Shown here piece by piece: positions 1 through 5,450 of a DNA stretch of 6,315 nt. Position numbers and translations under genes: made by a program. The DNA comes from JAFDWI01 sp040255345. GTDB taxonomy: Bacteria; Actinomycetota; Acidimicrobiia; Acidimicrobiales; Iamiaceae. Where the stretch lies: assembly GCA_040255345.1 (NCBI GenBank), contig JBDZUV010000157.1, positions 1 through 6,315 of the forward strand, written 5' to 3'. The first letter of the stretch is position 1, and each line of letters begins with the position of its first letter. Under the pieces are notes generated by a model, which saw only the letters and a program-made list of their open reading frames with translations, had not been told where the DNA came from and searched no databases.

Positions 1-1
1 C

Positions 2-955
2 GCGTTGACGGTCACTGCCCTGGCGCTGGGTACGACAGCACTGGGATGCACGTCGTCCGATGACGGATCGGTCTCCCGCCCGACCGCTGGCGGAGGTTCG
101 GGAGGGCCCGGCACCGCGATATTCGACGGCTTGAAGGTGCAACCCGGGTCGCGTCTGATCGGCGTTCCCGTCCCAGCGGACTCGACCGAGCAGGAAGCCA
201 CGATCTCCTCGCAGGCCCTGATCGCCGTGGAGGGCGACGTCGAGACGGTGTACCGGTCATACCTGATGGCGCTGGACGACGCCGGCTACGCAGTGGGGTC
301 GAATCATTGTGGGGTCGTCGGACGTGTCCTCGAATGCCAGACCAGCGACGCACGCTTCGATCCGGGAGGAGCGCGTCCGAAGCAGGGCCGCACCATGAAC
401 GTCACCCTGGTCGCTCCGAACACGCAAGGGGATGCGTTCGACACCACGATGTTGATTACTCAGCAACGGCACGATCCGACGGTGTCGACCACTTCGACGA
501 CCATGAACGAGTTCTGGCGGCGCCTCGCGGCGATCCCCACTACGACCCGGCATCAGCCCTCCGTTGCCGAAGTCCTCGCAGGGACGGCGGTGCGGACCGT
601 CACCGATGCGCCCGTCCCCGACGTCGGCGAGCTCGTCGCCCCGAAGTGGATGGATCCTGACGTCGGCATCCGCGTCGAGAAGGGATCGCACCTGCTGGGT
701 CCGGCCGCGCCCCTGAACGGCGGCACGATGGGGTGGACGGCCGTCGCTCGGGTCAGCGGCGATCCGAGCGACGTGCGGCTGGCGTATCTGCGCCAGAACC
801 CGCTCGACAAGATCTACACGTCGAGCCGAAAGGTCGACGGACGCCAGGTGTGGTTCGGATGGTGGAGTTCCGCCGGCGGCCCGAAGTTGTATCTGACCAG
901 CGTGCCCGACGGTGACGGTGGCGCGTATCTGTGGATCAACGTCGTGAACGACTGA
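2..955 (+). CDS. Secreted, probably lipid-anchored protein of unknown function (5' partial)
   Basis: The reading frame is open at the left edge, so the true start lies upstream; a TTG at position 5 is probably just a leucine codon of the signal peptide. The visible N-terminus is a hydrophobic stretch ending in TTALGC, which fits a permissive lipobox with the cysteine at visible residue 15 (counting the codon at 5 as 1). A Ser/Asp/Gly/Pro-rich linker to about residue 38 follows. This suggests export and lipid anchoring on the outer face of the membrane. Residues 43-95 and 221-271 look like two copies of one module: both carry a V-x-x-G-S-x-L-(I/L)-G motif and later a V-x-G-D segment leading to a Tyr-Leu. 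Cys102 and Cys111 could form a disulfide. The spacer (about 155-200) is Thr-rich. I do not recognise the family. It ends 158 bases before rph on the same strand and is probably a separate transcription unit. Confidence 0.75.
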   Translation, partial: ALTVTALALGTTALGCTSSDDGSVSRPTAGGGSGGPGTAIFDGLKVQPGSRLIGVPVPADSTEQEATISSQALIAVEGDVETVYRSYLMALDDAGYAVGSNHCGVVGRVLECQTSDARFDPGGARPKQGRTMNVTLVAPNTQGDAFDTTMLITQQRHDPTVSTTSTTMNEFWRRLAAIPTTTRHQPSVAEVLAGTAVRTVTDAPVPDVGELVAPKWMDPDVGIRVEKGSHLLGPAAPLNGGTMGWTAVARVSGDPSDVRLAYLRQNPLDKIYTSSRKVDGRQVWFGWWSSAGGPKLYLTSVPDGDGGAYLWINVVND

Positions 956-999
956 GGAATGTCCATTCACGCGGTCGTGATCGGGTTGGCATGGTCGCG

Positions 1000-1015
1000 C
1001 CAGCGTCGCCGCTGG
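1000..1015 (+). terminator. Possible weak hairpin terminator after the lipoprotein gene
   Basis: CCAGCG and CGCTGG form a perfect 6-bp stem around a 4-base loop, about 45 bases after the lipoprotein stop codon. No T-run follows, so if it terminates transcription it is not a classical intrinsic terminator. It may be a chance hairpin in GC-rich DNA. Confidence 0.2.
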
Positions 1016-1071
1016 GCTGCGCACGCTCGAGAAGCTTCACGATCGTTCGGGAGCTGAGCTCGGTGCACCAC

Positions 1072-1077
1072 TAGCGT
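1072..1077 (+). promoter_or_regulatory. Candidate -10 box for the rph-rdgB unit
   Basis: TAGCGT matches the actinobacterial TANNNT -10 consensus and lies 36 bases before the rph start. That would give a short leader carrying the ribosome binding site GAGAGG (1102-1107), six bases before the ATG. The box sits in a small palindrome, CCAC-TAGC-GTGG. No convincing -35 was seen. Confidence 0.4.
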
Positions 1078-1113
1078 GGCGGGGCCCGCAATTCGCCCGA
1101 TGAGAGGTTCTCC

Positions 1114-1851
1114 ATGCGCCACGACGGTCGCACCAACGACGCACTCCGCCCGATCACCTTCGAACGCGACTTCACCCACCAGGCCGCCGGTTCGGTACTG
1201 GTGAGCTTCGGCGACACCCGGGTGTTGTGTACGGCGTCGATCGACGAGAGCGTCCCCCGGTGGATGAAGGGCCGGGGATCGGGCTGGGTGACCGCGGAGT
1301 ACTCGATGCTCCCCGGCGCGTCGTCCGAGCGGATCCGCCGTGAGGCCACGAAGGGCAAACAGTCGGGGCGGACCCAGGAGATCCAGCGGCTCATCGGTCG
1401 CTCACTACGCGCCGTGTGCGACATGAAGGCGTTGGGGGAGCGCCAGGTGATCGTGGACTGTGACGTGCTCCAGGCCGACGGCGGCACCCGCACCGCGTCG
1501 ATCTGTGGCGGCTATGTCGCTCTGCACGACGCGCTGAGCCGCGTGCTCGCCACTGGCGGCATCGCCACACACCCGCTCACCACCGAGTGTGCGGCGATCT
1601 CGGTGGGGATCGTCGACGGTGAGCCGATGCTCGACCTCGCCTACAGCGAGGACTCGGTGGCCGGTGTCGACATGAACGTCGTGCGCACCGGGTTGGGTGA
1701 CTACGTCGAGATCCAGGGCACCGCCGAGGGTGCGACCTTCGGCCGGGAGGCCCTCGACGCGTTGCTCGCGCTCGCCGAGGCCGGGATCGACGAGATCACG
1801 GCGCTGCAGCGTGCGATCCTGGCCGAGCCGCCGTCGCCACGGGATGCCTGA
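1114..1851 (+). CDS. rph: Ribonuclease PH
   Basis: RNase PH is a cytoplasmic phosphorolytic 3'-5' exoribonuclease that trims the 3' ends of tRNA precursors, using phosphate to release nucleoside diphosphates; it acts as a ring-shaped hexamer. The 245-residue product has the usual family length. Landmarks are the N-terminal RTNDALRPI segment, the RTQEIQRLIGRSLRA segment with Arg86 in the expected phosphate/RNA-binding place, the ADGGTRTASI loop (121-130, Thr125-Arg126 in the phosphate pocket), and DLAYSEDSVAGVDMNVV, which supplies the conserved acidic pair Asp180 and Asp186. The C-terminal EIQGTAEG and FGREALDALLALAEAGI complete the fold. The start is set by the ATG with GAGAGG six bases upstream. 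The stop overlaps the start of rdgB by 8 bases, so the two are very likely cotranscribed and translationally coupled, an arrangement common in Actinobacteria. Assignment is secure. Confidence 0.97.
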   Translation: MRHDGRTNDALRPITFERDFTHQAAGSVLVSFGDTRVLCTASIDESVPRWMKGRGSGWVTAEYSMLPGASSERIRREATKGKQSGRTQEIQRLIGRSLRAVCDMKALGERQVIVDCDVLQADGGTRTASICGGYVALHDALSRVLATGGIATHPLTTECAAISVGIVDGEPMLDLAYSEDSVAGVDMNVVRTGLGDYVEIQGTAEGATFGREALDALLALAEAGIDEITALQRAILAEPPSPRDA

Positions 1852-2461
1852 CACGGCGTCGGCAGGATTCGACGCGCCGCCGGCACGGATCGTGTTGGCC
1901 ACGGCGAATGCGGGCAAACACGCGGAACTCGTCGGGTTGCTCGCCGGGCACATCGAGGTGCTCGCCCGGCCACCCGAGGTCGGCGACATCGTCGAGGATT
2001 CCGGCACGCTTCTGGGCAACGCCCGCTTGAAGGCCGAAGCGATCATGGCCGCGACCGGCGAGGCCGCGTTGGCCGATGACACCGGACTCGAGGTCGATGC
2101 GTTGGGGGGTCGCCCCGGCGTGGAGTCGTCCAGTTTCGGTGGCATCGAGCACGACGACGACCGCAATGTCGCCAAGTTGTTGCTCGAACTGCGCGGCGTG
2201 CCCCTGACCGAGCGCACCGCACGGTTCCGGACGGTGTTGGTGCTCCTCGCGCCCGAGGGGCGGGAGCTGGTCACCGAAGGCGTCGTGGAAGGCGTCATCG
2301 CCGAGGCCCGCTCGGGTGTTGAGGGGTTCGGCTACGACCCCGTGTTCGTCCCGTCCGAGGGTGACGGGCGCACCTTCGCCCGGATGACGCGCGCGGAGAA
2401 GTCGGCGATCAGCCACCGCGGCCGTGCCCTGCGGTCGCTCGCCGCATCACTCGGCATCTGA
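1844..2461 (+). CDS. rdgB: Non-canonical purine NTP pyrophosphatase (RdgB/HAM1 family)
   Basis: This enzyme hydrolyses ITP, dITP and XTP to monophosphates plus pyrophosphate, keeping deaminated purines out of DNA and RNA. The start is taken as the ATG at 1844, inside the last codons of rph (8-base overlap). The 205-residue product fits the usual length, whereas upstream in-frame codons would lie deep in rph. Motifs are the nucleotide-binding VLATANAGKHAEL (17-29; Thr20, Asn22, Lys25), ADDTGLEVDALGG with the acidic pair Asp78-Asp79 (the second aligning with the E. coli catalytic Asp69), GFGYDPVF (161-168) in the base pocket, and EKSAISHRG (185-193) with the Ser-His-Arg signature. One oddity: where E. 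coli has YSARY after the Pro-Gly, this protein has ESSSF (94-98), losing the Arg. There is no clear ribosome binding site, so coupling to rph probably drives translation. The stop falls directly against an assembly gap. Confidence 0.95.
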   Translation: MPDTASAGFDAPPARIVLATANAGKHAELVGLLAGHIEVLARPPEVGDIVEDSGTLLGNARLKAEAIMAATGEAALADDTGLEVDALGGRPGVESSSFGGIEHDDDRNVAKLLLELRGVPLTERTARFRTVLVLLAPEGRELVTEGVVEGVIAEARSGVEGFGYDPVFVPSEGDGRTFARMTRAEKSAISHRGRALRSLAASLGI

Positions 2462-2561
2462 NNNNNNNNNNNNNNNNNNNNNNNNNNNNNNNNNNNNNNN
2501 NNNNNNNNNNNNNNNNNNNNNNNNNNNNNNNNNNNNNNNNNNNNNNNNNNNNNNNNNNNNN
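2462..2561. other. Assembly gap of 100 Ns
   Basis: Exactly 100 consecutive Ns, the conventional placeholder for a scaffold gap of unknown size. The gap begins right after the rdgB stop codon and ends three bases before the stop of the convergent membrane-protein gene. The real sequence is therefore a convergent intergenic region of unknown length, and the order of the two contigs rests on scaffolding evidence not visible here. Confidence 0.98.
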
Positions 2562-2564
2562 GGG

Positions 2565-3053
2565 TCAGCCGACCAGGTAGCCGATGTCGTTGACCACGAG
2601 GATCACGACCAGCACCATCACACAGGCGTAGATGCCGGTCATCGGCCAGCGCCAGCGGTGGTCTGCCTTCCAGAACCGCCGCATGCCGGCCACGTCGAAC
2701 ACCAAGGCGATCGCCCCGACGCTCAGTCCGATCGCCGGACCCCAGTTCGAGGCGGCATACAGGGCCGGCGCGAAGATCGGGAACACCACATAGGCGAGGG
2801 TGCAGCGGATCGCCGAGATCAGGATCGACGTCTCGAACAGCTTGTTGACCTGGTCGTCGGGGACGTTCGGGTCGGGGTCGCGAATGAACAACAGCCGCCG
2901 CATGAAACGCTCGGCGGGCGAGTATACGGTGGGCGCGTCGCCCGTGGCACAGGGTGCAGCGGCGATCACCACTTCGCCGATGAAATTGTGGTTCGTACCC
3001 GGCGTCGGCTCGGCGGGGGTCTCCTGGTCGGTGACCAGCGACGATTCGGACAT
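2565..3053 (-). CDS. Small three-helix membrane protein of unknown function
   Basis: The 162-residue product has a polar, Pro/Thr/Glu-rich N-terminus (about 1-70) without a signal peptide. Three likely membrane segments follow: about 75-100 (Ser-Ile-Leu-Ile into a Phe-Pro-Ile-Phe run), 104-124 (Gly/Ala/Val-rich) and 138-160 (Val/Leu-rich). A charged loop RRFWKADHRWRW (125-136) separates helices two and three. I do not recognise the family and see no catalytic motif. An ATG six bases upstream (3057-3059) would add two residues. I prefer the inner ATG because a TAGCGT box ends nine bases before it, fitting a leaderless transcript, but only three bases before the outer one. No Shine-Dalgarno sequence precedes either. 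It lies downstream of the tRNA on the same strand and is probably transcribed independently. The stop is three bases from the assembly gap. Confidence 0.8.
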   Translation of the reverse strand: MSESSLVTDQETPAEPTPGTNHNFIGEVVIAAAPCATGDAPTVYSPAERFMRRLLFIRDPDPNVPDDQVNKLFETSILISAIRCTLAYVVFPIFAPALYAASNWGPAIGLSVGAIALVFDVAGMRRFWKADHRWRWPMTGIYACVMVLVVILVVNDIGYLVG

Positions 3054-3062
3054 CGACATCGA

Positions 3063-3068
3063 ACGCTA
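3063..3068 (-). promoter_or_regulatory. Candidate -10 box for the membrane-protein gene
   Basis: On the minus strand this reads TAGCGT, a TANNNT match nine bases before the ATG at 3053-3051. The spacing suggests that transcription starts at or next to the start codon (leaderless mRNA). No clear -35 was found. Confidence 0.4.
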
Positions 3069-3101
3069 TCGCCTGTTGTCCACCCGAACCACTCTCACGA
3101 T

Positions 3102-3121
3102 CGAGGGGTCGTCCCCACTCG
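3102..3121 (-). terminator. Possible hairpin between the tRNA and the membrane-protein gene
   Basis: GGGG (3105-3108) and CCCC (3113-3116) pair around a four-base loop, and CGA/TCG extends the stem across a two-base bulge. It lies 22 bases downstream of the tRNA in its direction of transcription. No T-run is present, so a terminator or processing role is only a guess. Confidence 0.2.
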
Positions 3122-3142
3122 GTGATCGAGCGCAGGACGGGG

Positions 3143-3217
3143 TGCCGACGGAGGGACTCGAACCCTCACTGTCATGGACCTAAACCATGTGCCTCTGCCA
3201 AATTGGGCTACGTCGGC
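3143..3217 (-). tRNA. tRNA with anticodon UAG (leucine-type), class I fold
   Basis: The minus strand folds into a complete cloverleaf of 75 nt. The acceptor stem GCCGACG/CGTCGGC is perfect (7 bp), the anticodon stem CATGG/CCATG is perfect (5 bp), and the T stem GAGGG/CCCTC closes loop TTCGAGT. The D arm has a 3-bp stem GCC/GGC and a loop containing the conserved GG pair. The anticodon loop TTTAGGT places UAG at plus-strand positions 3182-3180, which reads leucine CUA (and perhaps CUG) codons. The discriminator base is A, as leucyl-tRNA synthetase needs, and both the D-arm layout and the anticodon loop resemble bacterial tRNA-Leu(UAG). The variable loop is only five bases (ACAGT), however, whereas bacterial tRNA-Leu normally has a long variable arm. 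CCA is not encoded: A is followed by CCCC. The isoacceptor rests on the anticodon; aminoacylation identity is inferred. Confidence 0.9.
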
Positions 3218-3242
3218 GTGCGGGGTTTGCCCCAGACGGCAC

Positions 3243-3248
3243 TAGCCT
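3243..3248 (+). promoter_or_regulatory. Candidate -10 box for clpP (leaderless)
   Basis: TAGCCT matches TANNNT and ends eight bases before the clpP ATG at 3257, the same spacing as in the methyltransferase gene. No Shine-Dalgarno sequence precedes the ATG, supporting a leaderless start. The box lies in the 39-base gap between the divergent tRNA and clpP, so clpP's upstream promoter elements would reach the tRNA's 5' flank. Confidence 0.45.
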
Positions 3249-3256
3249 GCCACGCC

Positions 3257-3871
3257 ATGGTGAATCTGACAGACCCGACCTCCGGAACCGCTCCCGTGAT
3301 GCAAGGCGGTGGAGGATTCGACCCCATGACCGAGGTCTACACCCGCCTTCTCGGCGAGCGGATCATCTTCCTGGGCACCGAGGTGAACGACTCGGTCGCC
3401 AACCTGCTGACCGCACAGATGCTGCACCTCGAAGGCCAGGATCCCGAGGCCGACATCTGGCTGTACGTGAACTCACCTGGCGGTTCGGTCTCGGCCGGGC
3501 TCGCCATCTACGACACGATGCAGTTCGTGGCGCCCGATGTGGGCACGATCTGCACCGGACTCGCCGCCTCGATGGGCCAGTTCCTGCTCTGCGCCGGAGC
3601 AGCCGGCAAGCGGATCGCCCTTCCCCACGCCCGGGTCATGATGCACCAGCCCTCCGGCGGGTTCCAGGGCCAGGCGTCGGACATCGCGATCCAGGCCGAG
3701 CAGATGGCGTACACCAAGCGGCTGCTCGCCGAGCGCATCGCGCACCACACCGGCCAGACCGTGGAACAGATCCAGAAGGACTCCGAACGCGACCGCTGGT
3801 TCACCGCCGAAGAAGCCCGCGACTACGGGATCATCGACAAGGTGATCGTGCGTCGCGGCGAAATGCTCTGA
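3257..3871 (+). CDS. clpP: ATP-dependent Clp protease proteolytic subunit
   Basis: ClpP is the serine peptidase of the Clp complexes: stacked heptameric rings form a chamber that degrades proteins unfolded by ClpX or ClpC. The 204-residue product has the usual length. Landmarks are ERIIFLGTEVND (34-45), the oxyanion region VNSPGGSVSAG (71-81), the nucleophile motif GLAASMGQF with Ser105, MMHQPSGG with His130, and ERDRWFTAEEA with Asp179. The Ser-His (25) and His-Asp (49) spacings equal those of E. coli ClpP, so the triad is complete. The RDRWFTA-type ending resembles actinobacterial ClpP1. The ATG at 3257 is chosen because of the TAGCCT box eight bases upstream. An internal ATG at 3326 has GGAGG ten bases upstream and is a possible alternative that would drop 23 residues of likely propeptide. 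No tig, second clpP or clpX adjoins it; the gene stands alone, convergent with the methyltransferase gene. Confidence 0.96.
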   Translation: MVNLTDPTSGTAPVMQGGGGFDPMTEVYTRLLGERIIFLGTEVNDSVANLLTAQMLHLEGQDPEADIWLYVNSPGGSVSAGLAIYDTMQFVAPDVGTICTGLAASMGQFLLCAGAAGKRIALPHARVMMHQPSGGFQGQASDIAIQAEQMAYTKRLLAERIAHHTGQTVEQIQKDSERDRWFTAEEARDYGIIDKVIVRRGEML

Positions 3872-3891
3872 CGCACCGCGACCGGAGCCAC

Positions 3892-3956
3892 CGGGTGAAC
3901 TTGTCGCAGTTGGTCCCGCTTTCCGGGAGTTACTGCGACAAGTTCCGGTGGGGTGG
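3892..3956. repeat. Tandem palindromic repeat, copy 1 (possible bidirectional terminator)
   Basis: This 65-bp unit recurs 71 bp downstream with 61 of 65 identical bases. Arms AACTTGTCGCAGT (3898-3910) and ACTGCGACAAGTT (3932-3944) pair perfectly over 13 bp. After a 3-by-3 internal loop, TCCCG/CGGGA (3914-3918/3924-3928) forms a second stem capped by CTTTC. CCACCGG (3888-3894) can also pair with CCGGTGG (3945-3951) outside a GTG bulge. It starts about 20 bases after the clpP stop in the clpP/methyltransferase convergent junction, so a two-way transcription stop or mRNA-end stabiliser is plausible. It lacks a U-tract. It could equally be a dispersed extragenic palindrome (REP-like). Confidence 0.85.
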
Positions 3957-3962
3957 TGGCCG

Positions 3963-4027
3963 CGGGTGAAGTTGTCGTAGTTGGTCCCGCTTTCCGGGAG
4001 TAACTGCGACGAGTTCCGGTGGGGTGG
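3963..4027. repeat. Tandem palindromic repeat, copy 2
   Basis: Second copy of the 65-bp unit, ending three bases before the stop of the minus-strand methyltransferase gene. Arms 3969-3981 and 4003-4015 pair at 12 of 13 positions if two G-U wobbles are allowed, with one G-G mismatch. The inner TCCCG-CTTTC-CGGGA hairpin is unchanged. Of the four differences from copy 1, two turn Watson-Crick pairs into wobbles, one falls in the internal loop and one breaks a pair. The outer CCACCGG arm is not repeated. Function as for copy 1. Confidence 0.85.
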
Positions 4028-4029
4028 GG

Positions 4030-5226
4030 TCAGCCGGGCCGGGTGAAGACGCTGACGGCTTCGATGTGGGGCGTCTGGGCGAACAGGTCGACCATCGTCG
4101 TGTGGTCGAAGCGGTAGCCCGCGGCGCGCAACAGCCCGGCGTCGCGCCCCAACGCACCCGGGTCGCAACTCACCAGCACGACCCGCTCGGCGCCGGTGGC
4201 GGCGACCGCGTCGACCGCAGCGCGTCCCAGGCCCGACCGTGCCGGGTCGGCGATGACGGCATCGGCGCGTCGGGGACGCCAGGAATCCATCGAGGCGCGC
4301 TCGAACCGCACCGCCTCGAGATCGGCGAGGTTCTCGCGAGCGTCGTGCACCGCGGGCCGGTGCCGCTCGACACCGGTGAGTTTCCAACGCCCGGGCTCAC
4401 GGGACGCGATCGCGCCGCCGAGCAGACCGACGCCGCAGCACAGGTCCACCAGCCGTCCTGAACCACCTTCGAGGCCGCGGGCGACCTCGTCGACGAGGGC
4501 CTGCGCACCGTCGGGCCGCGTCTGGAAGAACGACGTCGCCGAGATGCGCCAGGTGCGACCGTCCACGATCTCGTGGAACCAGGCGTGGCGTCCCGCTTCG
4601 AGTTCATCGGCACCCACCACCACGGCATCATCGGGTACGTCCACGTCGCGGGCGTGGGGCGCGGCCAGCACGAGCCGTTCACCGGTGCGCACTCCGACCC
4701 GCAGCGTCACTGCGTCACAACCGCGGTAGTCGCCGTCGAACAGGTCGGCCAGCATCGGGTGAGCGGTCAGACACTCGTCGACGGCGATCACGTCGTGGGA
4801 TCGTGCCCGGTGGAACCCGGCGTGGCCGTCGACCACCGCGACGCGCACCGTGGTCCGGTACGCCAGATCCTCCGGTGTCGGCCCCGGTCGGACATCCGGC
4901 TCGGCAACGCCACCCAGGCGCTCGAGCGATTCGGTGAGGATCGTCACCTTGTGTCGACGCTGGGCCTCGAGGGTGCTGTGCTGCCAACCGCACCCGCCGC
5001 ATCCCGCGGCCACGTACGGACACGGAGGGGTACGCCGGTCGGGCGAGGGAGAGAGCACCTCGACGAGTTGGCCATGGGCATGGCGCTTGCCGGTGCGATC
5101 GATCTCGATGCTGACCCGTTCACCGGGAAGGGCGCCGGTGACGAAGGTGGCGCGACCGTCCGCGTCGCGGCCGACCGCGTCGCCGCCGGTGGCCATGGCA
5201 TCGATGGTCAACTCGACGGGTGGCAT
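4030..5226 (-). CDS. TRAM-domain, iron-sulfur RNA (uracil-C5) methyltransferase, TrmA/RumA family
   Basis: The 398-residue product has the layout of SAM-dependent enzymes that make 5-methyluridine in tRNA or rRNA. Residues 3-58 form a TRAM RNA-binding domain (TIDAMATGGDAVGR, then GALPGERV). Cys69, Cys76 and Cys79 (C-x6-C-G-G-C) with Cys152 are placed like the four [4Fe-4S] ligands of RumA. SFFQTRPDGA (232-241) precedes the SAM-binding loop VDLCCGVGLLGG (260-271). ADPARSGLG (326-334) matches the DPPR-type motif. VSCDP (352-356) carries the catalytic nucleophile Cys354, and Glu389 near the C-terminus matches the general base. All key residues are present, so it should be active. The substrate (tRNA U54 or a 23S rRNA site) cannot be told from sequence, so no symbol is given. 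The ATG at 5226 is preferred over the TTG at 5235 because a TAGCAT box ends eight bases upstream. The gene converges on clpP and diverges from rpe. Confidence 0.93.
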   Translation of the reverse strand: MPPVELTIDAMATGGDAVGRDADGRATFVTGALPGERVSIEIDRTGKRHAHGQLVEVLSPSPDRRTPPCPYVAAGCGGCGWQHSTLEAQRRHKVTILTESLERLGGVAEPDVRPGPTPEDLAYRTTVRVAVVDGHAGFHRARSHDVIAVDECLTAHPMLADLFDGDYRGCDAVTLRVGVRTGERLVLAAPHARDVDVPDDAVVVGADELEAGRHAWFHEIVDGRTWRISATSFFQTRPDGAQALVDEVARGLEGGSGRLVDLCCGVGLLGGAIASREPGRWKLTGVERHRPAVHDARENLADLEAVRFERASMDSWRPRRADAVIADPARSGLGRAAVDAVAATGAERVVLVSCDPGALGRDAGLLRAAGYRFDHTTMVDLFAQTPHIEAVSVFTRPG

Positions 5227-5234
5227 GGTGGACA

Positions 5235-5240
5235 ATGCTA
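5235..5240 (-). promoter_or_regulatory. Candidate -10 box for the RNA methyltransferase gene (leaderless)
   Basis: On the minus strand this reads TAGCAT, a TANNNT match eight bases before the ATG at 5226-5224. No Shine-Dalgarno sequence lies between, which fits a leaderless transcript and argues against the TTG at 5235, which overlaps the box. Confidence 0.45.
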
Positions 5241-5400
5241 CGGGTCCACCCTCGTGACGGACCCCTCGGCCGCTACCGGAAGTGCGGACAGGTCCGTATC
5301 GCCCCAGTCCGGCTTGTCATTCGCCAAGCTCCGCTCGGTGAACAGGCATCGTTGCCCGTTGGACGGATGCTCCCTTGTCGGAACCTTCTCGGACCGTTCG

Positions 5401-5426
5401 GGTCGGTCGCCGGTGCGAAACCGACC
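5401..5426. repeat. Inverted repeat upstream of rpe
   Basis: GGTCGGT (5401-5407) and ACCGACC (5420-5426) are perfect inverted copies around a 12-base spacer, 24 bases before the rpe start and just upstream of its candidate -10. It could be an operator for a dimeric regulator or a chance palindrome. The rest of the 224-base divergent region 5227-5450 shows no RNA gene or riboswitch that I recognise. Confidence 0.3.
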
Positions 5427-5437
5427 GGCCTTCGTGC

Positions 5438-5443
5438 GAGACT
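5438..5443 (+). promoter_or_regulatory. Weak candidate -10 box for rpe
   Basis: GAGACT keeps the second-position A and final T of TANNNT but not the first T. It ends seven bases before the GTG at 5451, close to the spacing seen at clpP and the methyltransferase gene. It supports that GTG as a leaderless start, but weakly. Confidence 0.25.
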
Positions 5444-5450
5444 GGACCGC

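Noticed and set aside
1405..2416. Long minus-strand frames opposite rph and rdgB
   Set aside because: Both genes are unambiguous on the plus strand; the opposite frames are low-complexity by-products of high GC.
2424..3125. Plus-strand frame running through the N gap
   Set aside because: It exists only because Ns contain no stop codons, and its remainder is antisense to the membrane-protein gene.
3143..3217. Reading the tRNA as an amber suppressor
   Set aside because: The anticodon written 5' to 3' is UAG, which pairs with CUA (Leu). An amber suppressor would need anticodon CUA.
3122..3256. Extending clpP upstream to a start at 3122
   Set aside because: The extension would read through the tRNA gene in antisense and has no ClpP similarity. 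The ATG at 3257 has a well-placed TAGCCT box.
3892..4027. CRISPR array
   Set aside because: There are only two copies, each a long internal hairpin, the interval between them is a few bases rather than a spacer, and no cas genes are present.
5220..5450. Long N-terminal extension of rpe in the same frame
   Set aside because: The stretch shows no family similarity, overlaps the promoter region of the divergent methyltransferase gene, and would make Rpe about 75 residues too long.
5227..5450. Riboswitch or small RNA in the divergent region
   Set aside because: Apart from one 7-bp inverted repeat I see no conserved riboswitch core or strong terminator-like structure.
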